From: Clostridia bacterium | GTDB lineage: Bacteria; Bacillota; Clostridia; Oscillospirales; CAG-272 | DNA: 64,000 nt | Reading direction: 5' to 3' | NCBI GenBank assembly: GCA_017472255.1 | Contig: JAFUQU010000011.1 | Span: forward strand, 124,001-188,000 | Shown: piece by piece, positions 43,425 through 52,645 of the stretch | How positions within the stretch are numbered: the first letter of the stretch is position 1 | How the letters are laid out: the number at the start of each line of letters is the position of its first letter | The notes under the pieces: generated by a model | Seen by the model: the letters and a program-made list of their open reading frames with translations, nothing else | The model's database searches: none | What the model was told of the DNA's origin: nothing | Made by a program: the position numbers and the translations under genes

Positions 43425-44401
43425 AGAAAATCAGAATCGGACAGATTGGCATCGGACACAATCACGGCGAAGAAAAAATGCGGGCTGTCCGAAAGTACGA
43501 CGACCTCTTTGAGGTGGTCGGATGGTGCGAAGAAGACGAAGAATGGGTGAAAAAGCGGGGGAATCTTGATGTTTATCAGGGCGTGCCGCGCATGAGCCGG
43601 GAGGAGCTTCTGAATTCCTGCGAGGCGATGGTCATCGAAACCGACGTCTGGCGAATGATGGAAGCCGCCCGCCAGTGCGTGGACAGGGGCATTCATATGC
43701 ACCTTGACAAGCCCGCCGGCGAGGATTTCGACGAATACCGCCGGATTATGCTGGACGCCAAGGCGTCGGGCACCATCGTGCAGCTGGGCTATATGTACCG
43801 CCACAACCCGGCGGTGCAGTATATCCTTGAAAAGGTGCGTTCCGGCAAGGTGGGCGAGGTGCTGATGGTTCACACTGAGATGAATACCGAGCATGGCGCC
43901 GCTTTCCGCAAATGGCTGGAGCATTATCAGGGCGGCGATATGTACATTTTCGGCTCCCACTTGCTCGATCTGGTGCTGCTTCTGCAAGGTGAACCGCTGG
44001 CTGTGCATTCCTTCTTAGATAAAACCCATTTCGACGGAAACGATTCCTACGACAGCACGCTGGCCGTGCTGCAATATCCCAAAGCCACCTCCACGGTGCG
44101 GGTGACATCCTTCGAAGCCAACGGCTACGGACGCCGCCAGCTGGTGGTGGTCTGCGAAGGCGGAACCTTCGAGGTCAAGCCCTTCGAGCGTCCCACCCGG
44201 CTGTTCTGGACGCCCAAAGGCGAGCGGAGCGCCTACGCTTATGTGGCGGACGAAATCGAGCTGCCGGAGATTGGCGGGCGCTACGACACGCAGATTCAGG
44301 ATCTTGCCGCGATGATTCGCGGGGAAAAGCCCAATCCCTTCGACTGGGACTACGAAATCAGGCTGCATCGGCTGATTCTCGATGCCTGCCGGATAAAGTG
44401 A
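43421..44401 (+). CDS. Gfo/Idh/MocA family oxidoreductase
   Basis: 326 residues. The N-terminal Rossmann domain begins KKIRIGQIGIGHNHGEEKMRAV (a G-x-G-x-x-x motif with His). The family EKP motif is HLDKPAGEDFDEY (~residues 88-100), with the usual Glu replaced by Asp. The C-domain is the alpha/beta half with GGDMYIFGSHLLDLVLLLQG, giving the conserved H near the active site. Such NAD(P)-dependent enzymes oxidise the ring hydroxyls of sugars, inositols or their acids. It overlaps the upstream reductase by ATGA and is followed 9 nt later by an SDR. Confidence 0.92.
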   Translation: MKKIRIGQIGIGHNHGEEKMRAVRKYDDLFEVVGWCEEDEEWVKKRGNLDVYQGVPRMSREELLNSCEAMVIETDVWRMMEAARQCVDRGIHMHLDKPAGEDFDEYRRIMLDAKASGTIVQLGYMYRHNPAVQYILEKVRSGKVGEVLMVHTEMNTEHGAAFRKWLEHYQGGDMYIFGSHLLDLVLLLQGEPLAVHSFLDKTHFDGNDSYDSTLAVLQYPKATSTVRVTSFEANGYGRRQLVVVCEGGTFEVKPFERPTRLFWTPKGERSAYAYVADEIELPEIGGRYDTQIQDLAAMIRGEKPNPFDWDYEIRLHRLILDACRIK

Positions 44402-44410
44402 GGTGTACAT

Positions 44411-45160
44411 ATGGAATTTCAGGATAAAATCGCCGTCGTGACCGGCGCCGGCGGAAACATCGGACGACATATCGCCCTTCGCTTCGCAAAGGGCGGCGCG
44501 AAGGTGGCGGTCATCGATTGGAGCGGGGAAACGGCAGAGCGGACGGCGGCGGAAATCCGTTCCCTCGGCGGCGAGGCGGAGGCGTTCGTCTGCGACATCA
44601 AGGAGTATGCCAACGTTCACGCGACCTTTGAGCAGATCATCGCAAGGTGGGGCAGGGTGGACATCCTCGCCACGGCGGCGGGCGGAAGCACCCGCCAGCT
44701 CATCACCACCATGGCAAAGCAGTCGCCCCAGGTTATTACCGACAACATCGGCGTAAACCTGTTCGGCGCGCTGTGGTCGGCGAAGGAAGCCGCCATCGAC
44801 TTTGAACGCCGTCAGGCGGCGGGACGGATTATCTGCATCACGTCGATTCTCGGCTTGCAGGGAATGCAGGGCTGCGTGGAGTACAGCACCGCAAAGGCGG
44901 GCATCATCGCCATGGTGAAGTCGCTGGCCAAGGAGCTGGGACATCTGGGCGCGACGGTCAACTGCGTTTCGCCGGGACTGGTCAACCGTCCGGACGAGCA
45001 TCACGACGTTAGCCACACCAATTTCCTCGGTAAAATGTGTACCGCCGACGATATCACCGACGCGGTGGAATTTTTGGCATCCGACAAGGCGAAATTCGTC
45101 ACCGGACACAATCTGATCGTGGACGGCGGACGTTCGCTGGGTTTGAAAGGAGTAAACTGA
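44411..45160 (+). CDS. short-chain dehydrogenase/reductase
   Basis: 249 residues, classical SDR length. Cofactor motif TGAGGNIGRHIALRF with acidic VIDWS favouring NAD; catalytic CITSIL Ser, YSTAKAG Tyr-x-x-x-Lys; C-terminal FLASDKAKFVTGHNLIVDGG typical of sugar and polyol dehydrogenases. It probably oxidises or reduces a sugar/keto-acid intermediate in the same operon. The last codons are 1 nt from the next MDR gene. Confidence 0.93.
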   Translation: MEFQDKIAVVTGAGGNIGRHIALRFAKGGAKVAVIDWSGETAERTAAEIRSLGGEAEAFVCDIKEYANVHATFEQIIARWGRVDILATAAGGSTRQLITTMAKQSPQVITDNIGVNLFGALWSAKEAAIDFERRQAAGRIICITSILGLQGMQGCVEYSTAKAGIIAMVKSLAKELGHLGATVNCVSPGLVNRPDEHHDVSHTNFLGKMCTADDITDAVEFLASDKAKFVTGHNLIVDGGRSLGLKGVN

Positions 45161-45161
45161 A

Positions 45162-46175
45162 ATGGAGAACAAAACAATCGCATTCACTTCCGTCGGCGTG
45201 GCGGAGCTGCTGGATATGCCGGTGGGGCATCCGACGGGCGATCAGGTGCTGGTTAAAACCGAGTATACCGTTATCAGCGCCGGTACCGAGCGCGCCTGCC
45301 TGCTGGACGGTCCCAACGTCATCCATACATGGCCGAAGCTGCTTGGCTACAGCGGCGTAGGACGGGTTGTCGAGGTGGGCGAGAGCGTGAAGGATTTCGC
45401 CGTGGGCGACCGGGTGCTGGTTTATCACGGTCATCACGCGCAGTACAATCTGGTGCAGACCCATCAGCTGACCAAAATCACGGACGACCGGGTGGATTCG
45501 AAGGACGCGGCTTATGTCATCGTGGCGAGCATGGGTCTGGGCGGCGTTCGAAAGCTGGAGCTGGAGCTGGCGGAATCGGCGATGGTTATGGGTCTGGGCA
45601 TTCTGGGTATCTTCGCCGTGCAGCAGCTGGCGCTGTCCGGCGCGAACCCGCTGATTGCCGTGGATTTCAACGAGGAGCGCCGCAAAATCGCCCTCGAGCT
45701 GGGCGCGGATTACGCGCTGAACCCCGGCGACCCCGATTTCGTGGAGCAGGTGAAGAAGATTACCGGCGGCAGAGGCGTCAACGCCACGGTGGAAGTCACT
45801 GGCTCGTCGGTCGCCATGAAGCAGGCGCTGGACTGCGCGTCCTACATGGGACGGATTGCGCTGCTTGGGTGTACGCGGGTTTCCGACTGCGCGGTGGATT
45901 ACTATCAGCAGGTGCATCGTCCGGGCGTGAAGCTCATCGGCGCGCACAACTTTGTCCGCCCGAAGGTGGAATCCTTCCCCCACCACTGGACGCATCACGA
46001 CGACTGCCGGGCGCTGCTGGGTTTGATCGGCGCGGGCAAGCTGAAAATCGGTCCCATCCGTTCCCGCATCTGCAAGCCCGAGGAAGGTCCCGCCCTCTAC
46101 GACTGGCTTTCCAAGGGCAAAAACGAGGCTGGCGAGCTCTTCCCGCTGGGCATCGAATTTGACTGGAATGAATAA
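45162..46175 (+). CDS. MDR family dehydrogenase (BchC/sugar-alcohol dehydrogenase-like)
   Basis: 337 residues. GTERACLLDG replaces the zinc-site start, LGYSGVGRVVEVGESVKDFAVGDRVLVYHGHHAQY matches the GroES-like fold, and AMVMGLGILGIFAVQQLALSGA is the Rossmann nucleotide motif. The lobe with four structural cysteines is missing and the catalytic Cys-His-Glu is not evident, as in zinc-poor sugar dehydrogenases of Gfo/Idh clusters. Ribosome site AAAGGAG. Followed 15 nt later by lipoprotein 2 (broken). Confidence 0.88.
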   Translation: MENKTIAFTSVGVAELLDMPVGHPTGDQVLVKTEYTVISAGTERACLLDGPNVIHTWPKLLGYSGVGRVVEVGESVKDFAVGDRVLVYHGHHAQYNLVQTHQLTKITDDRVDSKDAAYVIVASMGLGGVRKLELELAESAMVMGLGILGIFAVQQLALSGANPLIAVDFNEERRKIALELGADYALNPGDPDFVEQVKKITGGRGVNATVEVTGSSVAMKQALDCASYMGRIALLGCTRVSDCAVDYYQQVHRPGVKLIGAHNFVRPKVESFPHHWTHHDDCRALLGLIGAGKLKIGPIRSRICKPEEGPALYDWLSKGKNEAGELFPLGIEFDWNE

Positions 46176-46190
46176 TCGGAGGATAGGAAG

Positions 46191-47759
46191 ATGAAGAAAC
46201 ACATCACACGGCTGCTGCTTCTGGCGATGGCGCTGAGCCTGACCGCCTGCGGCGGCGAAAATCCGAACACGCCCACGACCACGGATACGGCGGGCAGCAC
46301 GGAATCCACCGCGCCCGTCGATCCCTATCTGGACGATCTGCCCGAGGACATCAATCTGAACGGCGCGGAAATCCGTTTCCTCTACCGCGAGGAAGTAGCC
46401 GATGAGTTTTATCTGGACGAAGCCACGGGCGATGTGGTGGACGATGCAATTTTCGCGAGCGTCCGCTCGGTGGAGGAGCGTCTCAACGCGAAGATGGTCG
46501 TTACAAAGATGGCAGGACATTATGCGAGCGCGCGCAATGGCTACAAAAACCACATCACCAATTCCATCATGGCGGGCGACGATCTGTACGACTGGGTGGA
46601 CATGATGAGCGGCTCTGGCGCAATTCTCCAGCAGAACGGTGTTTTTAAGAACCTGCTGAACAACAAATACATCGATCTGGATAAGCCTTACTATATTCCC
46701 GGGCTGGTGGAGAATCTGTCCATCACCGCCGGTTTGTACTTCCTGTCCGGCGACGCTTCGCTGGGTTATATGAAGACCGCTTTCTGCCTGTACTTCAACA
46801 AGCAGATTGCCGAGGATTTCAAGGTGGATAATATATATGAAATTGTCGATGCGGGCGAATGAACGTTGGAAAAGGCCATGGTAATCGCATCTGCCTGTGC
46901 CGCTGATCTCAACGGCGACGGTAAATACGGTCTGGACGATAAGTTGGGCTTTGTCGTACACGACAGAACCCACATCAACGGCTTCATGAATTCCACCGAC
47001 GTGCATACATATCTGCGCAACGAGCAGGGCGAGTGGGAGTATGTCTACGGCAGCGAAGCCGACTACGAGAACATTACCCGGCTGAATCAGCTGTTCTATC
47101 ATACGGACGGCAGCTATTACTATGGCGGAACCGTCGCCATTGAATCCGAGCAGGAGGGCTACAACGAGATCATGAATAAGTTTGTCTCGGGGGACATTTT
47201 CATCATGACGGCGGAGATGGACGACGCGGTTTCGCTGCTGCGGGAAATGAAGAACGACTACGGCATTCTTCCGATGCCCAAGGCGGATGAAGATCAGGAG
47301 AACTACTACTCGGGAAGCCGCTCCACCCACAATGTGTTTGCCATGCCCGTGACCACGCAGAATGCGGATAACGCAGGTGCGTTCATGGAAGCGCTGTCGG
47401 CATCCAACCACGAGACGGTGCTGCCCGCTTACTACGAAATCGCGCTGAAAACCAAGTATTCCCGCGACGATGAGTCTTCCCGTATGTACGATATCATCCA
47501 CGACGGCATGATGTTGAATTTCAGCTATCTCTATAATGGAGCGATCGGCACTTCCGCCGCCTACGAAACCGGTCTTGCGAATCCGGACAACTTCATGTCC
47601 TACATCGAAGCGAACCGGACGAGTCTGGAAGCGAACTTCGCGAAGTACGTGGAAGAAATGGAAGAAAACTGTTTGAGTAAAAAATGGGTATCCGCACCGG
47701 CTGCGGATACCTTTTTTTATCGATTTTCGCTGGGCGTGCAGCCGAACTCCCGCTTGTAG
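46191..47759 (+). pseudogene. solute-binding lipoprotein 2, interrupted by TGA at a conserved Trp codon
   Basis: Signal peptide and lipobox (LSLTAC) are intact. Reading stops at a TGA (46860-46862), after which the same frame continues (TLEKAM..., DLNGDGKYGLDDKLGF, YGILPMPKADEDQ, TVLPAYYEIALKTKYSRDDESS) to 47759. The three paralogues have Trp at this position (GKWTYETM, GEWTLDKM, GKWTHEKM), so one G-to-A change made TGG into TGA. The 3' end also lost its stop: the frame runs through the terminator hairpin into the convergent araC gene, as if one base was lost near the TTGAG before the hairpin. Trp is encoded by TGG and TGA is a normal stop elsewhere, so recoding is unlikely. Either a recent pseudogene or a sequencing error. 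Confidence 0.85.
47687..47718. terminator. terminator between lipoprotein 2 and araC
   Basis: GGTATCCGCA (47687-47696), CCGGC loop, TGCGGATACC (47702-47711), then seven T. An A-run precedes the stem, so it can work in both directions. It lies inside the present read-through frame of lipoprotein 2, supporting loss of the original stop. Confidence 0.88.
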
Positions 47760-48583
47760 GCGCGCAGCATCGAGCGCACGCTGCCGAAGCCTGCCAGCTC
47801 CGCCGCCTCGGTCAGGCGCATATTCGGGTCGTCGGACAGGTTCGCCCGGACGTCCAGCGCCCGCAGATGGTTGATGTAGGCGCTGATGGTCATGCCTATC
47901 ACGGCGTTGAACTGGCTGGACAGGGTCTGCTGGGTGCAAAGCAGCGCGTGGGACATTTCGGGGATGCGGATGTCCTCCCGAAAATGCAGATGGATGTACT
48001 TCAGCGCGTTGACGATCAGGGGAGCGGGGCTGTTCTGCTCCCGCAGTCCGCAGGCTGAGATCACGGCGGTGATGATGGCGGCACAGAGAGAGCGAATAAT
48101 CTGTCGGCGATTTTCGGCGTTGCCGTCGCCCTGAAAGATTCCCTGCTGCGAGTATGCATGGCGGATTATCCGAGTCAGCGAGAAGATGGTTCCGTCGTCC
48201 ATCTGAAGGCAGTCGGCGAAGATTTTGCCGTCCAGCTGCCGGGCGGTGCTTCCCAGCAGCTCGGGCGGGATGACGACGACCCAGCGTCGGGCATCGGCAT
48301 TGACACAGCAGCTGTGAAATGTAAACGAGGGAACGGCGATAAACTGTCCCTGGCTGACCGTATAATTCATGTTGTCGATATTGACCTGCATCTGCCCGTC
48401 TTCGACGTACAGAATTTCAATGCTGCTGTGGAAGTGCGTGGGCGAATCCACCTTACCGTGATTGTAATCCACAAAAACGTTGGGCATACAGTCCCGGTAA
48501 AGCTCGTAGCGAAATCTGTGAGAGTGATCCTTTCCCGGGAGGCTGTCCAGCATGATATCAACGTAATTTTCCAATCGTCTCAT
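47717..48583 (-). CDS. AraC family transcriptional regulator
   Basis: 288 residues. Cupin domain ~30-100 (VDSPTHFHSSIEILYVEDGQMQVNIDNMNYTVSQGQFIAVPSF). The C-terminal HTH pair is less canonical (IRIPEMSHALLCTQQTLSSQFNAVIGMTISAYINHLRALDV; MRLTEAAELAGFGSVRSMLRAYKREFGCTPSE). Three Cys-rich spots in the sensor half are noted without interpretation. It is flanked by lipoprotein 2 (convergent) and lipoprotein 3 (divergent with overlapping promoters); regulation of the latter is the simplest reading. Confidence 0.87.
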   Translation of the reverse strand: MRRLENYVDIMLDSLPGKDHSHRFRYELYRDCMPNVFVDYNHGKVDSPTHFHSSIEILYVEDGQMQVNIDNMNYTVSQGQFIAVPSFTFHSCCVNADARRWVVVIPPELLGSTARQLDGKIFADCLQMDDGTIFSLTRIIRHAYSQQGIFQGDGNAENRRQIIRSLCAAIITAVISACGLREQNSPAPLIVNALKYIHLHFREDIRIPEMSHALLCTQQTLSSQFNAVIGMTISAYINHLRALDVRANLSDDPNMRLTEAAELAGFGSVRSMLRAYKREFGCTPSENR

Positions 48584-48628
48584 CCTCCATGTTATTGAAT
48601 TTTGTCACCATGAAGCTCAAATGTGCTA

Positions 48629-48662
48629 TTTACATTCTACCAGATTTCTGATAAAATAGCAA
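48629..48662. promoter_or_regulatory. overlapping divergent promoters (araC / lipoprotein 3)
   Basis: Plus strand: TTTACA (48629-48634), 17 nt, TAAAAT (48652-48657). Minus strand: TTGCTA (48657-48662), 17 nt, TAGAAT (48634-48639). The two promoters occupy the same 34 bp, so polymerase binding at one must exclude the other. Confidence 0.6.
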
Positions 48663-48721
48663 TAGAAAAATCCGTATTTTTCGGTTTTTCAATAAAATTT
48701 TTATTTCATGGAGGATGAAAA

Positions 48722-50203
48722 ATGACAACGAAACGCTTCATGTGCGCGATTCTGGCTCTGTTCATGCTTGCCGCATCGTCCTGCGGCACAACCGAGCCGT
48801 CCAACACAGACGACACTACCACCGCCTCCGGCAGCAGCGAGGATACCACCACTGCCGCTGTTGGCTACGACTACGGCGATCGGAACTACAATGGGTATGA
48901 GTTCAAGGTGCTGAACTTTGACAAATGCTGGAACACCTATTTGTATCTTGATTTCACCGAACAGACCGGCGAACGTCTTGACGACGCGGTTTACAACCGC
49001 AACCGCAAGGTGGAGGACGAGCTGAACTTTAAGTTTGTAGAAGAAAAAATCGCCTACACCGGCTGGGGTACGGGTCAGAACGCCATTCTCGACCGTGTGA
49101 CACAGGCGGTTATGGCGGGCGACTATTCTTACGACGCCGCTTACCTGCCGGTATCCTTCAAGCCGGGTATTGTCACCGACGGCTATCTGTATGACCTGAA
49201 CGAGCTGCCCGGATTGAATATGGACGAGGATTACTGGGACGTCGTGCTCAATGAATCGCTGGAACTGAACGGACATCTTTACACCGCGTCCAGCCCGCTG
49301 CATCTGATGAGCTTCGATATGGCAGACGTGCTGCTGTTCAATCAGGACCTGTTCGACGACAAAAAGCTGGACTATCCCTATCAGCTGGTTCGTGACGGCG
49401 AGTGGACGCTGGACAAGATGTACGAATACGTGACCACCATCGCGTCGCTGAACGGCGATGAGTCCTTCGCGATCAACGCCAGCGGCAACGCGATCTACGG
49501 CATCGCAAGCCATAACGATATCCCCTTTGCCATGACTTACGCGGCAGGTTTCACGATCTCCAACAAGACCGATACGGGCATTACGCTTAATATCGAGGAT
49601 GAGCGCCTGTACAATATCGTGGAAAAGCTGGGCAAGATGTGGAACAAGGAAGACGGCTACGCCATCATCGGTACGGACGCTAGCCAGCCCAACTACTACA
49701 TCGGTCTGTTCGGTTCGGGACGGGCGGGCTTCATTACCTGCGAGCTGAAGGCTTCGCTGGAGCTGCGCGATATGGACGACACCTTCGGTTTGATTCCCAT
49801 GCCGAAGTACGATGAAAGCCAGGAAGGCTATCGCACGATGACCGGCTACAGCGCCTGCCTGCTGACCGTTCCGAAGATTCAGCAGGATCCTGAGCGCACC
49901 GGCGTGATTCTGGACGCCCTCAGCTACGAGAGCAACGAAAGCGTTCTGCCGGTTTACTACGATGTAACCGTGTCGCAGAAGGGTCTGCGCAATGAGGAGT
50001 CCATCGAAATGCTGGAAATCATCCGCGCCGGACGTGCGGCGGAATACACCCGCATTTACGGCATTTCCAACACCTACGTCTCCAAGCTGCTGAGCCTGAT
50101 CACCTCCGGAAGCACCGAGACTGCGTCGCTTGCCGCATCGCAGAAGACCTCGATGGAGGAAAGCATCGCCACGGTTCTGGAAGCACTGGAAGATAACGCA
50201 TAA
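48722..50203 (+). CDS. extracellular solute-binding lipoprotein 3 (orphan family)
   Basis: 493 residues. Signal peptide with Cys after AASS (weak lipobox), Thr-rich linker, then the shared fold: GERLDDAVYNRNRKVEDELNFKF, YQLVRDGEWTLDKM, FGLIPMPKYDESQ and SVLPVYYDVTVSQKGLRNEES. The Ca-loop-like segment of its paralogues is reduced (ASLNGDESFAI). It is intact, with GGAGGATGAAAA before the ATG. Its regulator is probably the divergent AraC. No permease follows; a terminator ends the unit. Ligand unknown. Confidence 0.88.
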   Translation: MTTKRFMCAILALFMLAASSCGTTEPSNTDDTTTASGSSEDTTTAAVGYDYGDRNYNGYEFKVLNFDKCWNTYLYLDFTEQTGERLDDAVYNRNRKVEDELNFKFVEEKIAYTGWGTGQNAILDRVTQAVMAGDYSYDAAYLPVSFKPGIVTDGYLYDLNELPGLNMDEDYWDVVLNESLELNGHLYTASSPLHLMSFDMADVLLFNQDLFDDKKLDYPYQLVRDGEWTLDKMYEYVTTIASLNGDESFAINASGNAIYGIASHNDIPFAMTYAAGFTISNKTDTGITLNIEDERLYNIVEKLGKMWNKEDGYAIIGTDASQPNYYIGLFGSGRAGFITCELKASLELRDMDDTFGLIPMPKYDESQEGYRTMTGYSACLLTVPKIQQDPERTGVILDALSYESNESVLPVYYDVTVSQKGLRNEESIEMLEIIRAGRAAEYTRIYGISNTYVSKLLSLITSGSTETASLAASQKTSMEESIATVLEALEDNA

Positions 50204-50210
50204 CAAACAC

Positions 50211-50236
50211 AAAACTGCCGCGAATGCGGCAGTTTT
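50211..50236. terminator. bidirectional terminator
   Basis: AAAACTGCCGC (50211-50221), GAAT loop, GCGGCAGTTTT (50226-50236), between lipoprotein 3 and the convergent phosphodiesterase gene. Confidence 0.9.
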
Positions 50237-50247
50237 ATGTTTTATTG

Positions 50248-51738
50248 TTACGGTTTCAGCAAGCCGCTCGTTTCGATCACGTCGGCGCGGTAGCGTGCCA
50301 CCGCGACAGCCAGCTCCTCCGGCTTGGTCAGCAGCCAAAGCCCCAGCCGCCCGATTTCGTGAATCTTCGCCGCCGATTCGTCAGTGACCGGCGGAACCTT
50401 GCACCAATTCGACGCATAACCGTTGTCGGCGCGCTGCCAGACGGTGAGCTGCTCCTTCGGCACAAGGACGGCGACCTTCACAAGGCTTTCGTCGTCCAGC
50501 GGGCCGTCGTAGTGAATCTGCGCGGCGGGGAAGCGCTTCAGCACTTCCTCGATCAGCCAGATCTGGCTTGCCGTGAAGCCGCAGAGAGGAAGGGCGCCCG
50601 ACGCTTCAATCAGATTGTAAAGAATCGCGCGCTGCTCGGACGTATGACTCTGCGTCACGTTGTCGAATTTCACGCGGATGCCGCTTTCCTTCGCCAGCGC
50701 CAGCACCTCCTCGATCGCCGGAATTTTCTCGCCGCGATACTGCTCGCCGAACGCCACCCCCGCGTCAAGCGCCCTCGCTTCCTCGAAGGTCAGCTCGGCG
50801 ATCTTCGTCTCATCGGGCAGGGGAGCGCCGTCGGCAGCGCGGCAGGTGCGGTTGACCGTTCGGTCGTGGAGGACGACGCAGCGATTGTCGGCGGTAAATT
50901 TGGTGTCCAGCTCGATCATGCCGTAACCCTGTTCCACCGCCAGCTGGAACGCTGCCATCGTATTGCCCGGCGCGTCGGACGCCACGCCCTGATGGGCTTC
51001 AAGGACGCACCTGCCGATCTCCTCCTTCACCCGAAGCAGCGGGCGGGGATCGTTCGCCGTAATCAGCGATGCCCCCCGCTCGATGCAGAGGCGGACGTCG
51101 GCTTCGGTATCGGCGCAGTACATATGCATGGGCAGCCCCTTGGCGCGGTAGAATGCGCACAGCTCCGAGCGCACGTAGGTCATGGACAGACCGATTTCGT
51201 CGTAACAGTCATAGCCGTCGAACTCGCCCATCTGCAAATCCGGGTAGCCCATGGTGCGGGCGTTGTATTTCTCCTTGAGATAGCGGATAATCCGACCGTT
51301 GAAGGCGTAGAACCAGCAGTCCTCGAACTTGCCGTACTCCTTGAGCATCGCCACGGCGATGTCCACCGTTTCCTCCGTGTATTCCTTGATCTCCACGCCC
51401 AGCTTCATGTCCGGGCGCTTGGATTTGACCAGCTCCAGCAGCTCCCGCAGCGTGGGAACCTGAACCTTCCCAGCGAATTTATCGCCGAATTTTGCGGGAT
51501 TTGACGGGCAGAGCGTCTTGATTTCGGTCAGCGTGCGGTCGCGCAGATGTCCGGGAACGCCGCAGGTGCGCATGGTATCGCCGTCGTGCATCAGCACCGG
51601 AACCTTATCTTTCGAAAGCCAGATGTCGAATTCAAAGGCGTCCACGCCCAGATCGATGGCGGCTTCGTAGGAAAGCAGCGTATTTTCGGGATATTCAGCG
51701 CAGAAGCCCCGGTGTCCCTCGGTGTAAAGGTTAAGCAT
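50248..51738 (-). CDS. tandem two-domain glycerophosphodiester phosphodiesterase
   Basis: 496 residues with two GDPD (UgpQ/GlpQ) domains in one chain. Domain 1 (~1-240) has HRGFCAEYPENTLLSYEAA, EFDIW, HDGDT and GVEIK, giving the catalytic His, Glu, Asp, His and Glu/Lys. Domain 2 (~250-490) has EAHQGVASDAPGNTMAAF, ELDTKF and VVLHDRTV, but HRG is HQG and the E-x-K is KFD, suggesting reduced or no activity. The family cleaves glycerophosphodiesters to glycerol-3-phosphate and an alcohol. No signal peptide. It is the last gene of the operon with pfkB-type kinase and dehydrogenase; the start is 1 nt after the kinase stop. Confidence 0.88.
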   Translation of the reverse strand: MLNLYTEGHRGFCAEYPENTLLSYEAAIDLGVDAFEFDIWLSKDKVPVLMHDGDTMRTCGVPGHLRDRTLTEIKTLCPSNPAKFGDKFAGKVQVPTLRELLELVKSKRPDMKLGVEIKEYTEETVDIAVAMLKEYGKFEDCWFYAFNGRIIRYLKEKYNARTMGYPDLQMGEFDGYDCYDEIGLSMTYVRSELCAFYRAKGLPMHMYCADTEADVRLCIERGASLITANDPRPLLRVKEEIGRCVLEAHQGVASDAPGNTMAAFQLAVEQGYGMIELDTKFTADNRCVVLHDRTVNRTCRAADGAPLPDETKIAELTFEEARALDAGVAFGEQYRGEKIPAIEEVLALAKESGIRVKFDNVTQSHTSEQRAILYNLIEASGALPLCGFTASQIWLIEEVLKRFPAAQIHYDGPLDDESLVKVAVLVPKEQLTVWQRADNGYASNWCKVPPVTDESAAKIHEIGRLGLWLLTKPEELAVAVARYRADVIETSGLLKP

Positions 51739-51739
51739 A

Positions 51740-52645
51740 TCAGTCAATCCTTTCTATGGAAATTGCCTCATAAATCCGCGCGATATCCTCCGGCAGCGGC
51801 GGATTCGTGCCCTCCCGCAGGCAGGCGGCTGAGCCGTAAGCCACCGCCCGGCGGAGACGTTCGTCCCCATCCCCCTCGGCGGCGATGAATCCGGCGATGG
51901 CGCTGTCGCCCGCGCCGATGGTGGAGAGGGCGTCCAGCTTCGGCACCCGGGCGCGCCAAACGCCCTCCGCCGCTAAAATCGCGCCGTCGCCGCCCAGCGA
52001 GATCATCACGTTTTCGATGCCGTCTTCGTGCAGCCGGGCGGCGGTGTGATAAAGCCGCGTCTCGTTCATCGCGCCGAAATAGGATTCGATTTCCTCGGCG
52101 TTGGGCTTGATCAGCCAGGGTTTGATGCGGCGCAGCATATCCAGCGTCACCGACTTGGAATCGATAACCAACCGTGCGCCCGCGTCCCGAAGACCGATGA
52201 GGAAGGCTTCGGCGGCGTCGGCACAAATGCCGCCGGGCAGGCTTCCGGTGAAGGTCACGATGTCGCCGGGTTTGACGGCGAGACAGAATTTCACCTGCTC
52301 CAGCAGATCGGGCGTGCAGGTGAAGCCTTTGAAGGACAGGCGGGTTTCGTCGCCGGACGCCGGGTGAATCGTAATGTTCTCCCGGATGCTGCCGGTCTGC
52401 TCGATGACGTCGCAGGCCAGTCCCACTGTCCGCAGACCGTCGAGAAATTCCCGCCCGTTCGCGCTTCCAACCACCACCAGCGGGCGGTTATCGACGCCGC
52501 CCGCGCTCAGCGCCCGGGAAATGTTGATGCCCTTGCCGCCCACGTCCCGGCGAACCGATTCGGCCAGATTCTCCCGCCCCGCGCGGAACTCGCCGATGGT
52601 CACATGAACGTCGAAGGCGGGGCTTAATGTGAGGGTGGTAATCAT
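51740..52645 (-). CDS. PfkB family sugar kinase (1-phosphofructokinase/tagatose-6-phosphate kinase type)
   Basis: 301 residues. MITTLTLSPAFDVHVTIGEFRAGRENLAESVRRDVGGKGINISRAL is the FruK/LacC-type start. The anion hole and catalytic Asp lie in TIGAGDSAIAGF near the C-terminus. FTGSLPGG and IKPNAEEIESYFG are present. These kinases phosphorylate keto-hexose phosphates at C1 or C6. It overlaps the dehydrogenase stop by 4 nt. A ketose-phosphate made by the dehydrogenase would be a logical substrate, though this is inferred. Confidence 0.9.
   Translation of the reverse strand: MITTLTLSPAFDVHVTIGEFRAGRENLAESVRRDVGGKGINISRALSAGGVDNRPLVVVGSANGREFLDGLRTVGLACDVIEQTGSIRENITIHPASGDETRLSFKGFTCTPDLLEQVKFCLAVKPGDIVTFTGSLPGGICADAAEAFLIGLRDAGARLVIDSKSVTLDMLRRIKPWLIKPNAEEIESYFGAMNETRLYHTAARLHEDGIENVMISLGGDGAILAAEGVWRARVPKLDALSTIGAGDSAIAGFIAAEGDGDERLRRAVAYGSAACLREGTNPPLPEDIARIYEAISIERID

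Noticed and set aside
46860..46862. TGA decoded as tryptophan or selenocysteine in this organism
   Set aside because: TGA serves as the stop in many overlapping ATGA junctions here and Trp is otherwise TGG. The paralogues show Trp, not Cys, at this site. No SECIS-like stem is obvious after the codon.
45099..47939. A 946-codon open frame on the minus strand
   Set aside because: It is antisense to the SDR, MDR and lipoprotein genes, with no ribosome site and no family resemblance; the sense genes show clear motifs.
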